Origin: Afipia sp. OHSU_II-C1
Lineage (GTDB): Bacteria; Pseudomonadota; Alphaproteobacteria; Rhizobiales; Xanthobacteraceae
NCBI RefSeq assembly: GCF_000497575.1
Contig: NZ_APJI01000001.1
Location: 1-64,000, forward strand
Length of the DNA stretch: 64,000 nucleotides
Direction of reading: 5' to 3'
Below the pieces are notes generated by a model. The model did not search any database. It was not told the DNA's origin and worked only from the letters and a program-made list of their open reading frames with translations. The position numbers and the translations under genes were made by a program. Positions 17,367 through 26,176 of the stretch are shown in pieces; within the stretch, counting starts at the first letter, position 1, and each line of letters begins with the position of its first letter.

Positions 17367-18512
17367 CTATCGCTTCGCTTCGATATGCTTCTCGAAGACG
17401 ATGTTGCCCTTGTCGTTCTTCACGATGTTGTAGCCGTGAAGGCCGTCGCCGTTTTCATCGAAGTTGTACTGGCCTTCCGCGCCTTCGAATCCCTTGATCG
17501 CGAGGATCGCAGAACGGACCTTTTCCGGCTCGGTGGACTTTGCGGTGTTCATCGCCTTGGCGAGCACGGTGACGGCGTCATAGGTCCATGCGCTCTGATT
17601 GTCCGGCGCAAGCTTGTAGGCATCGCGATAGGCCTTGCCGTAGGCCTTGGCCGTCGGACTGGACTCTTCCGCATAATCCGCGACACCGTAGGTTCCGTAG
17701 AGCGACGCACCCGCAAGGCGGGTCGAGGATACGCCGACGATGGACGGCGAGCCGACCCACGGAATGTTGACGCCGAGCTGGCGCAACTGGCGCGCGAAGA
17801 TGCCGAGATCGTTCTCGAACGTGAAGTAAGAACCGAGAACGTCCGCACCGGACTGCTTGATCGCCAGCACCACCGGGGTGAAGTCCTGACTCTGGTTGGC
17901 ATAACCCTGATCGAGCACCGGCGTGATGCCGAGCTTGCTCAGTCCCTCGGTCAGCGCCTTGCCGCCCGCCGTGCCGAACGCGTCGGTGGAATGCAGCACC
18001 GCCCACTTCTTCTTGCCGAGCGTGTTGCTGCCGTAGTCGGCGATCACGCTGCCGGAATAGCTGTCGTTCGGGCGGAAGCGGAACAGCCACTTGTTGCCCA
18101 TATGGGTCAGGTTCGGATCGGTTCCACCGATCGCCATCGGCTTGCCGAGCTTCAGGACATCCGGCGCCATGGCATGCACCTGCGTCGAGCGGATCGAGCC
18201 GAGGAACGCAACGATATCCTGCTGCGCGGCGAGCTTGGAGAATGCGAGCACGACACCGGGATTGGTGGTCTGGTCGTCTTCGGTGATGAGTTCAACCTGC
18301 TTGCCAAGAACGCCGCCTGCCTTGTTGACGGCCTCGAGCGCCAGCTTTGCGCCGTTCAAGGCGAACTTTCCCTGCTCGGCGGCGGAGCCGGTGACTGGAA
18401 GGACCATACCGATCTTGATGGTCGCGCCCTGAGCCCCGGCACTTCTTATCAACGAAGGCGCTGCAAGGACCGCACCAACGCCAACGGAAAACTCACGTCT
18501 CGTCAATTTCAT
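17367..18512 (-). CDS. Periplasmic substrate-binding protein of Liv-type ABC importer (cluster 1)
   Basis: A 381-residue protein of the type 1 periplasmic-binding (LivK/amide-binding) family. The N terminus MKLTRREFSVGVGAVLAAPSL resembles a Tat or Sec signal (quoted to show Arg-Arg followed by a hydrophobic run), with cleavage near SAGAQG. The mature start IKIGMVLPVTGSAAEQGKF and the ITEDDQTTNPG segment are typical. GGGAGG precedes the ATG at 18512. It is the first gene of the reverse transporter-catabolism operon. The ligand is unknown; such receptors bind amino acids, urea, benzoates and other small acids. Confidence 0.92.
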   Translation of the reverse strand: MKLTRREFSVGVGAVLAAPSLIRSAGAQGATIKIGMVLPVTGSAAEQGKFALNGAKLALEAVNKAGGVLGKQVELITEDDQTTNPGVVLAFSKLAAQQDIVAFLGSIRSTQVHAMAPDVLKLGKPMAIGGTDPNLTHMGNKWLFRFRPNDSYSGSVIADYGSNTLGKKKWAVLHSTDAFGTAGGKALTEGLSKLGITPVLDQGYANQSQDFTPVVLAIKQSGADVLGSYFTFENDLGIFARQLRQLGVNIPWVGSPSIVGVSSTRLAGASLYGTYGVADYAEESSPTAKAYGKAYRDAYKLAPDNQSAWTYDAVTVLAKAMNTAKSTEPEKVRSAILAIKGFEGAEGQYNFDENGDGLHGYNIVKNDKGNIVFEKHIEAKR

Positions 18513-18811
18513 CGTCGTCCTCCCAAATGGCCGTGCTTTTTTCCGCCGGCCTTGGACAGGATTAGAAGTCCGAAAAACGAGATTGTCTACCGCTCCAGGG
18601 AGGAAATATCCCAAACATCCGATCATTGCACCGCAGCGCGCGGAACGCCCGAAAAGCGCCGAACGCAGCCTGACGAGCCGATGTCACAAGACTTACACGC
18701 AGCCCGGCACCGCTATTTTCTCGTTTTGGTGCACCGCGCCACATTTTCCAGTGAACCAAAGCGTGGTATGAGCGACAAATACTTATCGCCCGCTAACGAT
18801 GGTGTTTAGAG

Positions 18812-19315
18812 ATGTCTTTCCCGGTGTCGTGTTTTGATTTTCGTGGTTTCCGCGGTGCTGCCCTGGCCGCCGCATTCCTGATGGCTCCCGCGCTCGCACA
18901 GGCCGAGCCCGCGCCATTTGCCAATTATGCAGGCAACTGGTCCGGCAACGGCACGATTACCATCGCCGAAGGCGGTACCGAGCGTATCCGCTGCCGCGGC
19001 ACCTATACGGTGGATGGTAGCGGCAACAACCTGCACCAGGTGCTCCGCTGCGCCAGTGACAGCTACAAGTTCGAACTGACCAGCGACATCGCAGCACGGG
19101 GCGGCAATATCACAGGCTCCTGGAGCGAAGCCAGCCGCGGCGTCAACGGCAGCGTCGAGGGCAGCATCGCGAACGGTCAGGTCACCGCACTGGTCCAGAC
19201 CAACGGCTATGCAGCGACCTTCAACGTGGTGACGCGCGGCAACCGGCAGTCGGTCAACATCAGTTCCAAGGGCGAACTGCGCGGCGTGACCATCAGCCTC
19301 GCGAAGAGCAACTAA
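18812..19315 (+). CDS. Small secreted protein of unknown function
   Basis: A 167-residue protein with a signal peptide: hydrophobic GAALAAAFLMAPALAQA with predicted cleavage after AQA. The mature part is rich in Gly, Ser, Asn and Thr and alternates short beta-like strands (YAGNWSGNGTITIAEGG, RCRGTYTVDG, QVLRCASDSYKFEL, GNITGSWSEASRG), suggesting an all-beta lipocalin-like or sandwich fold. Two cysteines could form a disulfide. I do not recognise a named family. It is a single-gene unit, divergent from the transporter operon, with a strong bidirectional terminator 13 bases after its stop. Periplasmic or outer-membrane-associated location is inferred. Confidence 0.75.
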   Translation: MSFPVSCFDFRGFRGAALAAAFLMAPALAQAEPAPFANYAGNWSGNGTITIAEGGTERIRCRGTYTVDGSGNNLHQVLRCASDSYKFELTSDIAARGGNITGSWSEASRGVNGSVEGSIANGQVTALVQTNGYAATFNVVTRGNRQSVNISSKGELRGVTISLAKSN

Positions 19316-19328
19316 AGCCCGGAATTTA

Positions 19329-19362
19329 AAAAGGCCCGCCGATCATGATCGGCGGGCCTTTT
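19329..19362. terminator. Bidirectional rho-independent terminator
   Basis: A perfect 34-base palindrome, AAAAGGCCCGCCGATCA followed by its exact complement, ends in a T run on either strand. It lies between the converging secreted-protein gene and the RND exporter gene and should end transcription of both. Confidence 0.9.
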
Positions 19363-19389
19363 GCTGTCTGGAATCGAGGGGCGTCTCGC

Positions 19390-21744
19390 CTACTTCCTGC
19401 CCCATGCCGCCTTGATGCGGTGAGACGTGCTGATCAGCCACATCGCCGTCGGCCGCAAAATGAAGAGATCGGCGATCAGCGCCGCGATCATGGCGAAGGC
19501 GCTGAGCCATCCGAACAGGCGCAGCGACGGCAGATCGGAAAACACCGTCACAACCAATCCGCAGGCCAGCACCACCGTGGTCAGGATCAAGGCTGGGCCG
19601 ACCAGAACCGTGGCGCGTTCGACCGCCTGCGCCTCGTCGACACCCGGCTTTTCTTCCAGCCGCAAGCGGTTGAGGAAGTGAATTGTCGCACTCAATCCCA
19701 ACCCGAACGACACCGTCAACGCGACCACACTGGCGAATTGCAGCCCCTCGCCCAGAAACCACAACACGGTGCCCGAGAGAACCACCGGGAAAATACCGGG
19801 CAGGATGCTCGCGAACATCACCACCACCGAGCGGAACGCCAGACCGATAAAGGCCGCCACCAGAATAAACTCGATGGTCAGGCCATGATTGAGCTTGCCG
19901 ATCATGCTGGCGCTGTTGCGCGCGGCGATGGCCGACAGGCCCGTCACCGCGATATTGTAACCGGGGTGAGCGCTGCGGACCGCGCCCATCGCGGCGTCGA
20001 GCTTCTCGACCGTCGGCAGAATCTGGCTCGAGTCGAGGTCAGGCACGCGCCCCGACACCACGACCGCGTCCTGCTGCTCGGAAATGAAGCGCCGGACCAG
20101 ATAGGCCGGCAACAGGTCAACGTATTCTTTCAGGATCGCCACGTCCGAACGGCCGGCCTTTTCCGCCAGCCAGCGGCGCAGCGTCTCGATCGACCAGACG
20201 TTGCCGACTCCCGCCTGCTTCTCGATGATCGAGTGAACGGCGGCGATGGTATCGAGCGTTTCCTGATCGTAGAGCGACTTGCCCTTCGGAAACTCGATCA
20301 GCACGTCGATCGGGTTGGCGCCGGTCAGCTTGGCATCGAGACGGCTTGAGGCTTCGACGGCCTGCTGCTTGTCCGGCACCTGATCGGCCAGCCGATATCT
20401 GGGCTCAAGGCTCGCATAGATGATGCCGAGACCAACGACCACGACCAGTGCAATCAGGCTGAAAAGACCGGGATGACCGACCATGCGCTTGGCGATCCAC
20501 GCGCAGAACGCGCGCAGCGCTTCCACGCCCCGGTCTGCGCCCTTGATCTTGGTCGCGAGCAGATTCTCTTTCCGGACCAGCAGAACGCCGAACACCGGCA
20601 CCAGCGACAGCACGGCAATCAGCGCGATGATCGTCGCCATCAATCCGGCTTCGCCGAAAGTGCGGATCAGGTCGGAGTCGGAAAACTGCAGGGCAAGGAA
20701 CGACAGCGCCGCCGTGCCGTGGGTCAGCACGCAGGCCGGTCCGACCACCAGCACGGCATTACGAAACGCCGTGTACTTGTCCTCACCCGCAATCAGCCGG
20801 TCGCGCGCGGCGAAAGTGAGCTGCATCGAGTCGGCGAAACTGATCACCATGATCAGCGGCGTCATCACGTTCAGGAACATGTTGAGGCTGAAGCCGAGCC
20901 AGCCCAGCGTGCCGATCGACAGCAGGATCGCCAGCAGCGGCGGAAATGCCGCGACGATCATGAACGAAACGCGACGGAAGAAGATGATCGCGATGATACA
21001 GCCGGCCAGAATGCCCGCGATGTTGTAGGTCAAACCGTCCCGCTCGACCGCGTTGCGGATTTCGAGCTGCATGACCGGCACACCGGACAACTGGCTGCTG
21101 AGGCCGGTATCCGCGAGGTCTTCGGTCATCAGCTTGCGGACTTCGCCGATGGTGGCGTTGAGACCCTTGTTGCCGACGATCTTCGGGTCCAGCGCCAGCA
21201 CGATCAGGGCAAGCGTGCCGTCGTCCGACAGCAGTTTACCCTTGATGACTTCGTTTTCCTTTACGCGCTTGATGAAGGCATCATATGCGGCGCCTTCCGG
21301 CAGCGTTTCAGGAAACAGGGCTGCGGGAAGCCGTCCGCCCTCGGGCGGCTGCCGGGCGGAGAACAGCGAGATGATGCCGCGCGTCCCGTCGACGAGTTGC
21401 AGATCGGTGACCAGATCGCGCAACTTTTCGAGCGAGGCGCGCTCCAGCAGCGACTTTCCTTCCACCACCACCAGCACATCGTATTCGCTGGACGGGAAGC
21501 GCTTGGTGACCTCTTCGTACTGCTTGTATTCGGGGGTGTCGGAGCGGAACAGCTGGCTCAGCGAGTCGTCGATCTTGATGCGCTGGATGCCGAACACCGC
21601 GACCACGCACAGCGCGAGCAGGATGACCGCCGCCGTACGGGGCGCGCGCAGCGCAATCAGCCCGATCCGTTCCAGGCCGAACGCAATGCTGAAGTGTTTT
21701 TTTCCGGAATCGCTGTGAGCGGGCTCTTTTGAAATCTGATGCAA
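19390..21744 (-). CDS. RND superfamily (MMPL-type) exporter
   Basis: A protein of about 784 residues with the duplicated RND layout: one helix, a large periplasmic loop, a bundle of helices, then the same again. Seen are RIKIDDSLSQLFRSDTPEYKQYE in the first loop (key residues DDSLSQLF), the helix block IAGILAGCIIAIIFFRR, MTPLIMVISFADSMQLTF, and the second-half counterpart GLGLSATIHFLNRLR. Relatives include MMPL lipid exporters and the hopanoid transporter HpnN. The start is uncertain: no ATG precedes the conserved region and TTG 21744 is the best option. Substrate, perhaps a lipid, is not shown by the sequence. It is alone on its strand. Confidence 0.85.
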   Translation of the reverse strand: MHQISKEPAHSDSGKKHFSIAFGLERIGLIALRAPRTAAVILLALCVVAVFGIQRIKIDDSLSQLFRSDTPEYKQYEEVTKRFPSSEYDVLVVVEGKSLLERASLEKLRDLVTDLQLVDGTRGIISLFSARQPPEGGRLPAALFPETLPEGAAYDAFIKRVKENEVIKGKLLSDDGTLALIVLALDPKIVGNKGLNATIGEVRKLMTEDLADTGLSSQLSGVPVMQLEIRNAVERDGLTYNIAGILAGCIIAIIFFRRVSFMIVAAFPPLLAILLSIGTLGWLGFSLNMFLNVMTPLIMVISFADSMQLTFAARDRLIAGEDKYTAFRNAVLVVGPACVLTHGTAALSFLALQFSDSDLIRTFGEAGLMATIIALIAVLSLVPVFGVLLVRKENLLATKIKGADRGVEALRAFCAWIAKRMVGHPGLFSLIALVVVVGLGIIYASLEPRYRLADQVPDKQQAVEASSRLDAKLTGANPIDVLIEFPKGKSLYDQETLDTIAAVHSIIEKQAGVGNVWSIETLRRWLAEKAGRSDVAILKEYVDLLPAYLVRRFISEQQDAVVVSGRVPDLDSSQILPTVEKLDAAMGAVRSAHPGYNIAVTGLSAIAARNSASMIGKLNHGLTIEFILVAAFIGLAFRSVVVMFASILPGIFPVVLSGTVLWFLGEGLQFASVVALTVSFGLGLSATIHFLNRLRLEEKPGVDEAQAVERATVLVGPALILTTVVLACGLVVTVFSDLPSLRLFGWLSAFAMIAALIADLFILRPTAMWLISTSHRIKAAWGRK

Positions 21745-21988
21745 CGGGACTGTTCCGATTCGAAGGTAAGCCGACGTTTTGTCTAGCAGATTTCCCCGGC
21801 GTGGTGGTTCGCAAGTCCGCTTTATTTCCACCGCGCGCTCTTGACGCGCCCCGCCATGACGGGAATGCAACACCCGCCATGGGGCCAAATTTGCCCCAAA
21901 ATGCGGCAAACTGGCTCGTCATATCCATGCGGAAACCGAGCCGAATACCGGTTTTTGCGCGCCGCCCGGTCCTGATATAACCCCCGCC

Positions 21989-22786
21989 ATGTCATACAAG
22001 GTCGCTGCTTTTTATCAGTTCATCGCGCTCCCCGATTTCGAGAATCTGAGGGAGCCCCTGCGCAACATGTGCGTGGCTCTCGACATCAGGGGGATCATTC
22101 TCCTCGCCGCCGAGGGCATCAACGGGACGGTTGCGGGCCGCGAGGCTTCCATCGACGCCCTGATAAACCAGTTGCAGAACGGTGCGCTGTTCAACGGCCG
22201 GCTCGACAATCTGGAACTGAAATTCTCCACTGCGAACGAGATGCCGTTCAACCGGATGAAGGTCCGGCTGAAAAAAGAGATCGTCCGGCTCGGGGATCCG
22301 GAAACCGACCCCAACGCGAGGGTCGGCATCTATGTCGATGCCGCCGACTGGAACGCGCTCATCAAACAGGACGACGTGCTGCTGCTCGACACCCGCAACG
22401 GCTTCGAGGTCGAGATGGGGACATTCGAGGGCGCCGTCGATCCGAAGATCACCCGCTTTGGCGAATTTCCGGACTTCGCCGGCCGGACGCTCGATCCCGG
22501 CAAGCACAAGAAAATAGCGATGTTCTGCACCGGCGGAATTCGCTGCGAGAAGGCCAGCTCCTACCTGCTGTCGCAGGGTTTCGAGGAGGTCTATCATCTC
22601 AAGGGCGGCATCCTGAAATATCTCGAGGAGATTCCGGAAGCGCAAAGCCTGTGGCGCGGCGAATGTTTCGTCTTCGACCAGCGCATCGCGCTCGGTCACG
22701 GGCTCAGCGAACGTCAGGTCCTGCGCGGAGACGGCGCGGACCACGACGCCACCGAGATCGACATGAGCGAGCAAGCCGATGACTGA
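21989..22786 (+). CDS. trhO: tRNA uridine 5-oxyacetic-acid pathway hydroxylase TrhO (rhodanese-like)
   Basis: A 265-residue protein of the YceA/UPF0176 family, which oxygen-dependently hydroxylates U34 of certain tRNAs. An N-terminal acylphosphatase-like domain ([28 protein letters not shown]) is followed by a rhodanese domain with [18 protein letters not shown] and the active-site loop [11 protein letters not shown], where Cys180 is the catalytic candidate and Cys186 a second cysteine. Length matches the family core without the longer E. coli tail. Its end overlaps the start of slyX by eight bases, so the two are translated together. Confidence 0.93.
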   Translation: MSYKVAAFYQFIALPDFENLREPLRNMCVALDIRGIILLAAEGINGTVAGREASIDALINQLQNGALFNGRLDNLELKFSTANEMPFNRMKVRLKKEIVRLGDPETDPNARVGIYVDAADWNALIKQDDVLLLDTRNGFEVEMGTFEGAVDPKITRFGEFPDFAGRTLDPGKHKKIAMFCTGGIRCEKASSYLLSQGFEEVYHLKGGILKYLEEIPEAQSLWRGECFVFDQRIALGHGLSERQVLRGDGADHDATEIDMSEQADD

Positions 22787-23000
22787 ACCCGCCTCGCCCG
22801 CTTCACGCATTGATGCGCTGGAAATCCGCATCGCGTATCTCGACGAGACCATCGAGACCCTGAACAACACCATTACCGCGCAATGGAAGCAGATCGACGC
22901 CCTGAGCCGGGAGATGCTGGCCCTGCGCGAGCGGCTTGATGACGCCGAGATGAAATCGGAGACGGGCTCCCCGCCCGATCAGCCTCCCCCTCATTATTAA
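22779..23000 (+). CDS. slyX: SlyX family protein
   Basis: A 73-residue protein that is almost entirely a heptad-rich helix ([20 protein letters not shown], then [14 protein letters not shown]) ending in the family signature PPHY. SlyX proteins are small coiled-coil proteins with no settled function. It overlaps trhO by eight bases, a strong sign of translational coupling. Confidence 0.92.
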   Translation: MTEPASPASRIDALEIRIAYLDETIETLNNTITAQWKQIDALSREMLALRERLDDAEMKSETGSPPDQPPPHY

Positions 23001-23133
23001 CACCAGTGGCGGCTGGGCCCACCTGTGCCGCCAGCGCATTTAATGTGCAGGGCACTGAAGCACCGGCAAAAAAATTGGTAATTCCATGCGGGATATGTAT
23101 GGTCCGGCCTTGAGGAAACTGGGGAGGACAATA

Positions 23134-24315
23134 ATGCGTAAAATTGCAATTCTCGCTGGCGTCGCGGCCGCACTGGCTGCAGCACCGGCGGCAGCCGACG
23201 ATCTCAAGATCGCGCTGATCTACGGTAAAACCGGCCCGCTGGAAGCCTATGCCAAGCAGACCGAAAACGGCCTGCGCATGGGTCTGGAATACGCCACCAA
23301 GAACACCATGACGGTCGACGGCCGCAAGATCGTCCTGATCACCAAGGATGACCAGGGCAAGCCGGACCTCGCCAAGGCGGCGCTGGCCGAAGCCTATCAG
23401 GACGACAAGGTCGATCTCGCCATCGGCACCACCGCCTCTGGCGCGGCGCTGGCCATGCTGCCGATCGCCGAGGAAAACAAGAAGGTGCTGATCGTCGAGC
23501 CGGCGGTTGCCGACGCCATCACCGGCGAGAAGTGGAATCGCTACATCTTCCGCACTGGCCGCAACTCGTCGCAGGACGCGATCTCAAACGCGGTCGCCAT
23601 CGGCAAGCAGGGCGTCACTGTCGCCACGCTCGGTCAGGACAACGCGTTCGGCAAGGACGGCGTCGCCGCGTTCAAGGAAGCACTCGGCAAGACCGGTGCG
23701 ACCTTGGCAGCGGAAGAATATGTCCCGGCAGCTACGACCGACTTTACCGCGGCAGCCCAGCGCCTGTTCGATGCGCTGAAGGACAAGCCGGGCCGCAAGA
23801 TCATCTGGGTGATCTGGGCCGGCGGCGGCGATCCGCTGACCAAGATCCAGGACATGGACCCGAAGCGCTACAACATCGAACTGTCGAGCGGCGGCAACAT
23901 CCTGCCGGCACTCGCGGCCTACAAGCGCCTGCCGGGCCTCGAAGGCGCGACCTATTACTACTACGCCATTCCAAAGAACCCGATCAACGACTGGCTCGTG
24001 ACCGAGCACCAGAAGCGCTTCAACGCGCCGCCGGACTTCTTCACCGCCGGTGGTTTCGCTGCGGCGATGGCGGCCGTGACCGCCGTGCAAAAGGCGAAGT
24101 CGACCGACACCGAGAAGCTGATCGCGGCGATGGAAGGCATGGAGTTCGATACGCCCAAGGGCAAGATGAGGTTCCGCAAGGAAGACCATCAGGCGCTGCA
24201 AAGCATGTATCACTTCAAGGTTAAGGTCGATCCGAACCTCGCATGGGCCGACAACGAACTGGTCCGCGAGCTCAAGATCGAGGACATGACCATCCCGATC
24301 AAGAACAAGCGGTAA
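23134..24315 (+). CDS. Periplasmic substrate-binding protein of Liv-type ABC importer (cluster 2)
   Basis: A 393-residue receptor with a Sec signal peptide (MRKIAILAGVAAALAAAPAAA then DDLKIALIYG). The type 1 periplasmic-binding fold is indicated by GPLEAYAKQTENGLRMGLEY and LITKDDQGKPDLAKAALAEA (key residues only). GGGGAGGA lies just before the ATG. It heads the second complete HAAT transporter in the window (LivG, LivF, LivH, LivM follow on the same strand). It shares only the general fold with the first receptor, so the ligand is likely different. Ligands in this family include branched-chain amino acids and aromatic acids. Confidence 0.92.
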   Translation: MRKIAILAGVAAALAAAPAAADDLKIALIYGKTGPLEAYAKQTENGLRMGLEYATKNTMTVDGRKIVLITKDDQGKPDLAKAALAEAYQDDKVDLAIGTTASGAALAMLPIAEENKKVLIVEPAVADAITGEKWNRYIFRTGRNSSQDAISNAVAIGKQGVTVATLGQDNAFGKDGVAAFKEALGKTGATLAAEEYVPAATTDFTAAAQRLFDALKDKPGRKIIWVIWAGGGDPLTKIQDMDPKRYNIELSSGGNILPALAAYKRLPGLEGATYYYYAIPKNPINDWLVTEHQKRFNAPPDFFTAGGFAAAMAAVTAVQKAKSTDTEKLIAAMEGMEFDTPKGKMRFRKEDHQALQSMYHFKVKVDPNLAWADNELVRELKIEDMTIPIKNKR

Positions 24316-24323
24316 GACTCTTT

Positions 24324-24372
24324 CACCTCTCCCCGCTTGCGGGGAGAGGTCGGAAACTGAGCGCAGACGCTG
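24324..24372. repeat. Inverted repeat element, family B copy 3 (short)
   Basis: CACCTCTCCCCGC and GCGGGGAGAGGT form a hairpin nine bases after the binding-protein stop, followed by remnants of the longer family B sequence. It is positioned to trim or terminate part of the transcript after the receptor gene. Confidence 0.75.
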
Positions 24373-24384
24373 TTCCACCTTCAA

Positions 24385-24492
24385 TGTCGTCCCCGCGAAA
24401 GCGGGGACCCATCACCGCAATATGCTGTTGAAGCCCACCGTAGGAGAACCATACTCATGGAGTATGGGTCCCCGCTTTCGCGGGGACGACAA
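24385..24492. repeat. Family C double palindrome (inverted pair)
   Basis: TGTCGTCCCCGCGAAAGCGG continues to GGGACCCAT and is mirrored by an ATGGGTCCCCGC arm about 50 bases on; each arm is itself a small palindrome. A single related unit lies at 36695-36722. The element sits between the receptor gene and livG, ending 15 bases before the livG start, so a folded RNA could affect ribosome access to livG. Confidence 0.85.
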
Positions 24493-24507
24493 CTTGATGA
24501 TGGCTGC

Positions 24508-25275
24508 ATGTCCCTCACCCTTGAGACCCGTGACCTGACCATCCGTTTCGGCGGCCATGTTGCCGTCAACAAGGTGAGTTGCACGTTTCGTCCGGGCCAA
24601 CTCACCGCCATTGTCGGGCCGAACGGCGCCGGCAAGACCACATATTTCAACCTGATCTCCGGACAGCTCCGTCCGATCGCCGGAGATGTGCTGCTTGCGG
24701 GCGAAGACATCACGCGCCTCACTGCGCCGCTGCGCACCCGCAAGGGATTGGGCCGCGCCTTTCAGCTCACCAATCTTTTCCCGAACCTGAGTGTCGAGGA
24801 AAACGTCCGTCTCGCCGTGCAGGCCGCAAGCGGCGTTCACTACGAAATGCTGCGCCCGTGGATGAAGCGCCGCGATCTGATCGAGCGCGCCGACGCCATT
24901 CTCGACTCCATCGCCCTCGGCAATCGCCGCGCGGTTGCCGCAGCTGCGCTCTCGCATGGCGATCAGCGCAAGCTGGAAGTCGCATTGATGATGGCGCTGG
25001 AGCCGAAGGTGTTCATGTTCGACGAGCCCACCGCAGGCATGAGCGTCGACGAGGTGCCCGTCGTGCTCGATCTGATCGCGCGGCTGAAGCAGGACACCAG
25101 CAAGATCATTCTTCTTGTCGAGCACAAGATGGACGTGGTGCGCTCGCTCGCCGACCGCATCATCGTCCTGCACAACGGACAACTTGTGGCCGACGGCAAG
25201 CCTGCCGAGGTGATCGCCTCGCCGATCGTGCAGGAAGCCTATCTCGGCATCGCGCCCGGAAAGAGTGCGGCATGA
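24508..25275 (+). CDS. livG: LivG-like ABC transporter ATP-binding protein (cluster 2)
   Basis: A 255-residue ATPase with Walker A GPNGAGKTTYFNLISG, the LivG-type insert GLGRAFQLTNLFPNLSVEENV, a signature variant LSHGDQRKLEVALMMAL and Walker B FMFDEPTAGM followed by the H-loop VEHKMDVV. The start is ATG 24508 directly after the family C palindrome; an in-frame ATG at 24457 inside the repeat would add 17 residues that look non-native. No strong ribosome site is seen. It forms one of the two ATPases of transporter 2. Confidence 0.92.
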   Translation: MSLTLETRDLTIRFGGHVAVNKVSCTFRPGQLTAIVGPNGAGKTTYFNLISGQLRPIAGDVLLAGEDITRLTAPLRTRKGLGRAFQLTNLFPNLSVEENVRLAVQAASGVHYEMLRPWMKRRDLIERADAILDSIALGNRRAVAAAALSHGDQRKLEVALMMALEPKVFMFDEPTAGMSVDEVPVVLDLIARLKQDTSKIILLVEHKMDVVRSLADRIIVLHNGQLVADGKPAEVIASPIVQEAYLGIAPGKSAA

Positions 25276-25311
25276 CTTTCACGATGCACCCGCAACCAAC
25301 TCAGCGCAGTT

Positions 25312-25408
25312 CCCTCCCCCCTTGCGGGGGAGGGTTGGGGTGGGGGGTAAACCACAAGCGCAATCTTCGTGATAACCCCCACCCCCGACCCCTCCCCGGG
25401 GGGAGGGA
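25312..25408. repeat. Inverted repeat element, family B-like copy 4
   Basis: CCCTCCCCCTTGCGGGGGAG and a mirrored CCCCTCCCCGGGGGGAGGG unit, with GGGGTGGGGGG and CCCCCACCCC between them, form nested hairpins between livG and livF of the second transporter. The G-tracts could also fold into a quadruplex, which is inference. Confidence 0.8.
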
Positions 25409-25453
25409 TGCAGTAAGCGCAACCATCGCAATTCATCCACAAGAGACCGCGGC

Positions 25454-26176
25454 ATGAGCGACATGCTGACCCTCACCGGCGTTCACACCCACATCGCGCA
25501 GTATCACATCCTGCACGGCGTCGATCTTAATGTGCCGGAAGGCCGGATCACCATGCTGCTCGGCCGCAACGGCGCGGGCAAGACCACGACGCTGCGCACC
25601 ATCATGGGACTGTCGCCGCCCTCCTCCGGCCAGATCGTTCTGGCGGGCCAGAACATCGAAAAGAAATCCACACCGGACATCGCGGGTCTCGGCGTCGGCT
25701 ATGTGCCGGAAACCATGTCCGTGTTCTCGGACCTGACCGTGAAGGAAAACCTGATCCTTGCGGCGCGCGAAGGTCCGCTCGACGACACGCGCCTGCAATG
25801 GATCTTCGGCTTCTTCCCGGCACTGAAACGCTTCTGGCTGTCCCGCGCCGGTTCGCTGTCCGGCGGGCAGAAGCAAATGCTGTCCATCGCCCGTGCCATC
25901 GTCGAGCCGCGCAAGCTGCTCCTGATCGACGAGCCGACCAAGGGTCTCGCGCCCGCCATCGTCGTCAACCTGATCGAATGCCTCGCCGAGGTGAAGAAGC
26001 GCGGCGCGACCGTCCTACTGGTAGAGCAGAATTTCCGCGTGGCGCAGGAAGTCGGCGACAACGTGCTGGTGATGGACAACGGCAAGATCGTGCATCGCGG
26101 CGCCATGGCCGAACTCGCCAAGGATACATCGTTGCAGGAAAAGCTGCTGGGTCTCAGCCTCGAGGCGCATCAATGA
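25454..26176 (+). CDS. livF: LivF-like ABC transporter ATP-binding protein (cluster 2)
   Basis: A 240-residue ATPase: Walker A GRNGAGKTTTLRTIMG near residue 38, signature LSGGQKQMLSIARAIV, Walker B LLLIDEPTKGLAPAI and switch VEQNFRVAQEV. LivF type is indicated by GVGYVPETMSVFSDLTVKEN (the P-E-x-x-x-V-F pattern). The stop overlaps the start of livH (ATGA at 26173-26176). It works with LivG, LivH and LivM encoded alongside. Confidence 0.93.
   Translation: MSDMLTLTGVHTHIAQYHILHGVDLNVPEGRITMLLGRNGAGKTTTLRTIMGLSPPSSGQIVLAGQNIEKKSTPDIAGLGVGYVPETMSVFSDLTVKENLILAAREGPLDDTRLQWIFGFFPALKRFWLSRAGSLSGGQKQMLSIARAIVEPRKLLLIDEPTKGLAPAIVVNLIECLAEVKKRGATVLLVEQNFRVAQEVGDNVLVMDNGKIVHRGAMAELAKDTSLQEKLLGLSLEAHQ

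Noticed and set aside
25798-26172. N-terminal extension of livH over livF
   Set aside because: The reading frame continues upstream but overlaps livF antisense-free coding sequence; the ATGA overlap at 26173 is the natural start.
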